From Utricularia gibba (lineage: Eukaryota; Streptophyta; Magnoliopsida; Lamiales; Lentibulariaceae), in contig NEEC01000112.1 of the NCBI GenBank assembly GCA_002189035.1, positions 1-64,000 on the forward strand: DNA of 64,000 nucleotides, given 5' to 3'. Position 1 is the first letter of the stretch; each line of letters starts with the position of its first letter. Below are positions 63,626 to 64,000 of the stretch, one piece after another. A program made the position numbers and the translations under genes. The notes below the pieces were generated by a model. The model saw only the letters and a list, made by a program, of their open reading frames with translations, was not told where the DNA came from and did no database searches.

Positions 63626-64000
63626 CGTTAATAAATGCATCACTTTTTTGGCCGGGCTACAAATGACTATGGGCCAGAGCGCGACTCGACCATTTGCTCG
63701 ATACTAGTGCCAGCCTAGAGCGCCTCCTCAAATATAAATCAGGTTGTTGAGAAAACCATTTGGGGTGCTCATGACATCCTAACTTCAAAAAATGCATCAC
63801 GATTTTCATCGAGTAGCACCCGATTGGGCTCAGGAGCCAGACCGAACCTTGGGCCCTTACAAAGCTGCCAACGACAGCACCCGCCTTAAAATGGCAAGCT
63901 ATTGCTTGAAAAACCATTCAGGCAGCCGCCGAAAACCCAACGTTGATAAATGCATCACTTATTTTCCGGGCTACAACTGACTATGGGCCATAGCCCGACC
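63626..64000 (+). repeat. Next tetramer, cut by the window end
   Basis: A complete A monomer (63626-63940) is followed by the first 60 bases of a C monomer ending in GGGCCATAGCCCGACC. The array evidently continues beyond the window. Confidence 0.93.

Larger units (their letters stand above)
1..64000 (+). repeat. Satellite array of ~313-bp monomers filling the whole window
   Basis: The motif CGTTRATAAATGCATCAC returns about every 313 bp from position 13 to 63941, always on the + strand. I count about 206 complete monomers with no inversion and no foreign insertion. Monomers fall into four families (A, B, C, D) that form higher-order units of 2, 3, 4, 5, 6, 8 and 10 monomers. Each monomer has two related halves: AAATGCATCAC near the start returns about 156 bp later, and GTTGAGAAAACCATTTGGG is echoed by a related GCTTGAAAAACCATNNRGG about 155 bp later. 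Such arrays are known from centromeric, pericentromeric and subtelomeric heterochromatin of eukaryotes; which applies here is inference. No transcript or protein is supported. Confidence 0.97.

Noticed and set aside
1-64000. CRISPR array or other prokaryotic repeat system
   Set aside because: There are no short identical repeats separated by unique spacers; the whole 313-bp unit is repeated, with no unique sequence between.
1-64000. Ribosomal DNA spacer, telomere repeats or retrotransposon LTRs as the source of the repeat
   Set aside because: No rRNA sequence, no TTTAGGG/TTAGGG runs, no primer-binding site or polypurine tract, and no LTR-like ends or target duplications were seen.

Overview
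The whole window is one uninterrupted satellite DNA array. I count about 206 complete monomers of roughly 313 bp, all head to tail in the same orientation, with a partial monomer at each end. I see no protein-coding gene, RNA gene, transposon, CRISPR array, telomere repeat or unique sequence. The many open frames on both strands recur once per monomer and are by-products of the repeat. The scale and layered higher-order repeat (HOR) structure indicate a eukaryotic nuclear chromosome, in centromeric, pericentromeric or subtelomeric heterochromatin. The species cannot be fixed from sequence alone; a plant is my low-confidence guess.

I cut monomers at the conserved CGTTRATAAATGCATCAC motif. There are four families. 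A carries CTCGATACTAGTGCC. B carries GCATGCTGTTGAAAA and an ACGACAACTTTTCC tail. C carries AAAGCAAATGCATTACG. D carries ACATCAAATGCGTTACG. Each monomer is itself an old head-to-tail duplication of a unit of about 156 bp. In nearly all HOR units the order starts with A and ends with B, and only the interior varies.

Layout: 13-10683 holds 17 AB dimers (about 628 bp). 10684-11785 is a degenerate, deletion-rich island, followed by B plus a clean AB dimer to 12724. 12725-18328 alternates 5-mers and 4-mers. 18329-20821 is a transition with chimeric monomers. 20822-29896 holds a decamer HOR (about 3.13 kb), two complete copies plus one lacking its first monomer, then a hexamer deletion derivative to 31779. 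31780-36756 holds two copies of an octamer (5+3). 36757-43723 is a mix of 2-, 3-, 4- and 5-mers. 43724-63625 is dominated by a very uniform ACDB tetramer of about 1253 bp (14 units of four monomers, one internally deleted), broken by one trimer and one pentamer. The array runs off both window ends.

The window therefore records repeated local amplification, unequal exchange and gene conversion. Several HOR classes can be derived from one another by whole-monomer deletion or by chimeric junctions that are still visible. All coordinates and type assignments were made by eye and may be off by a base or two.
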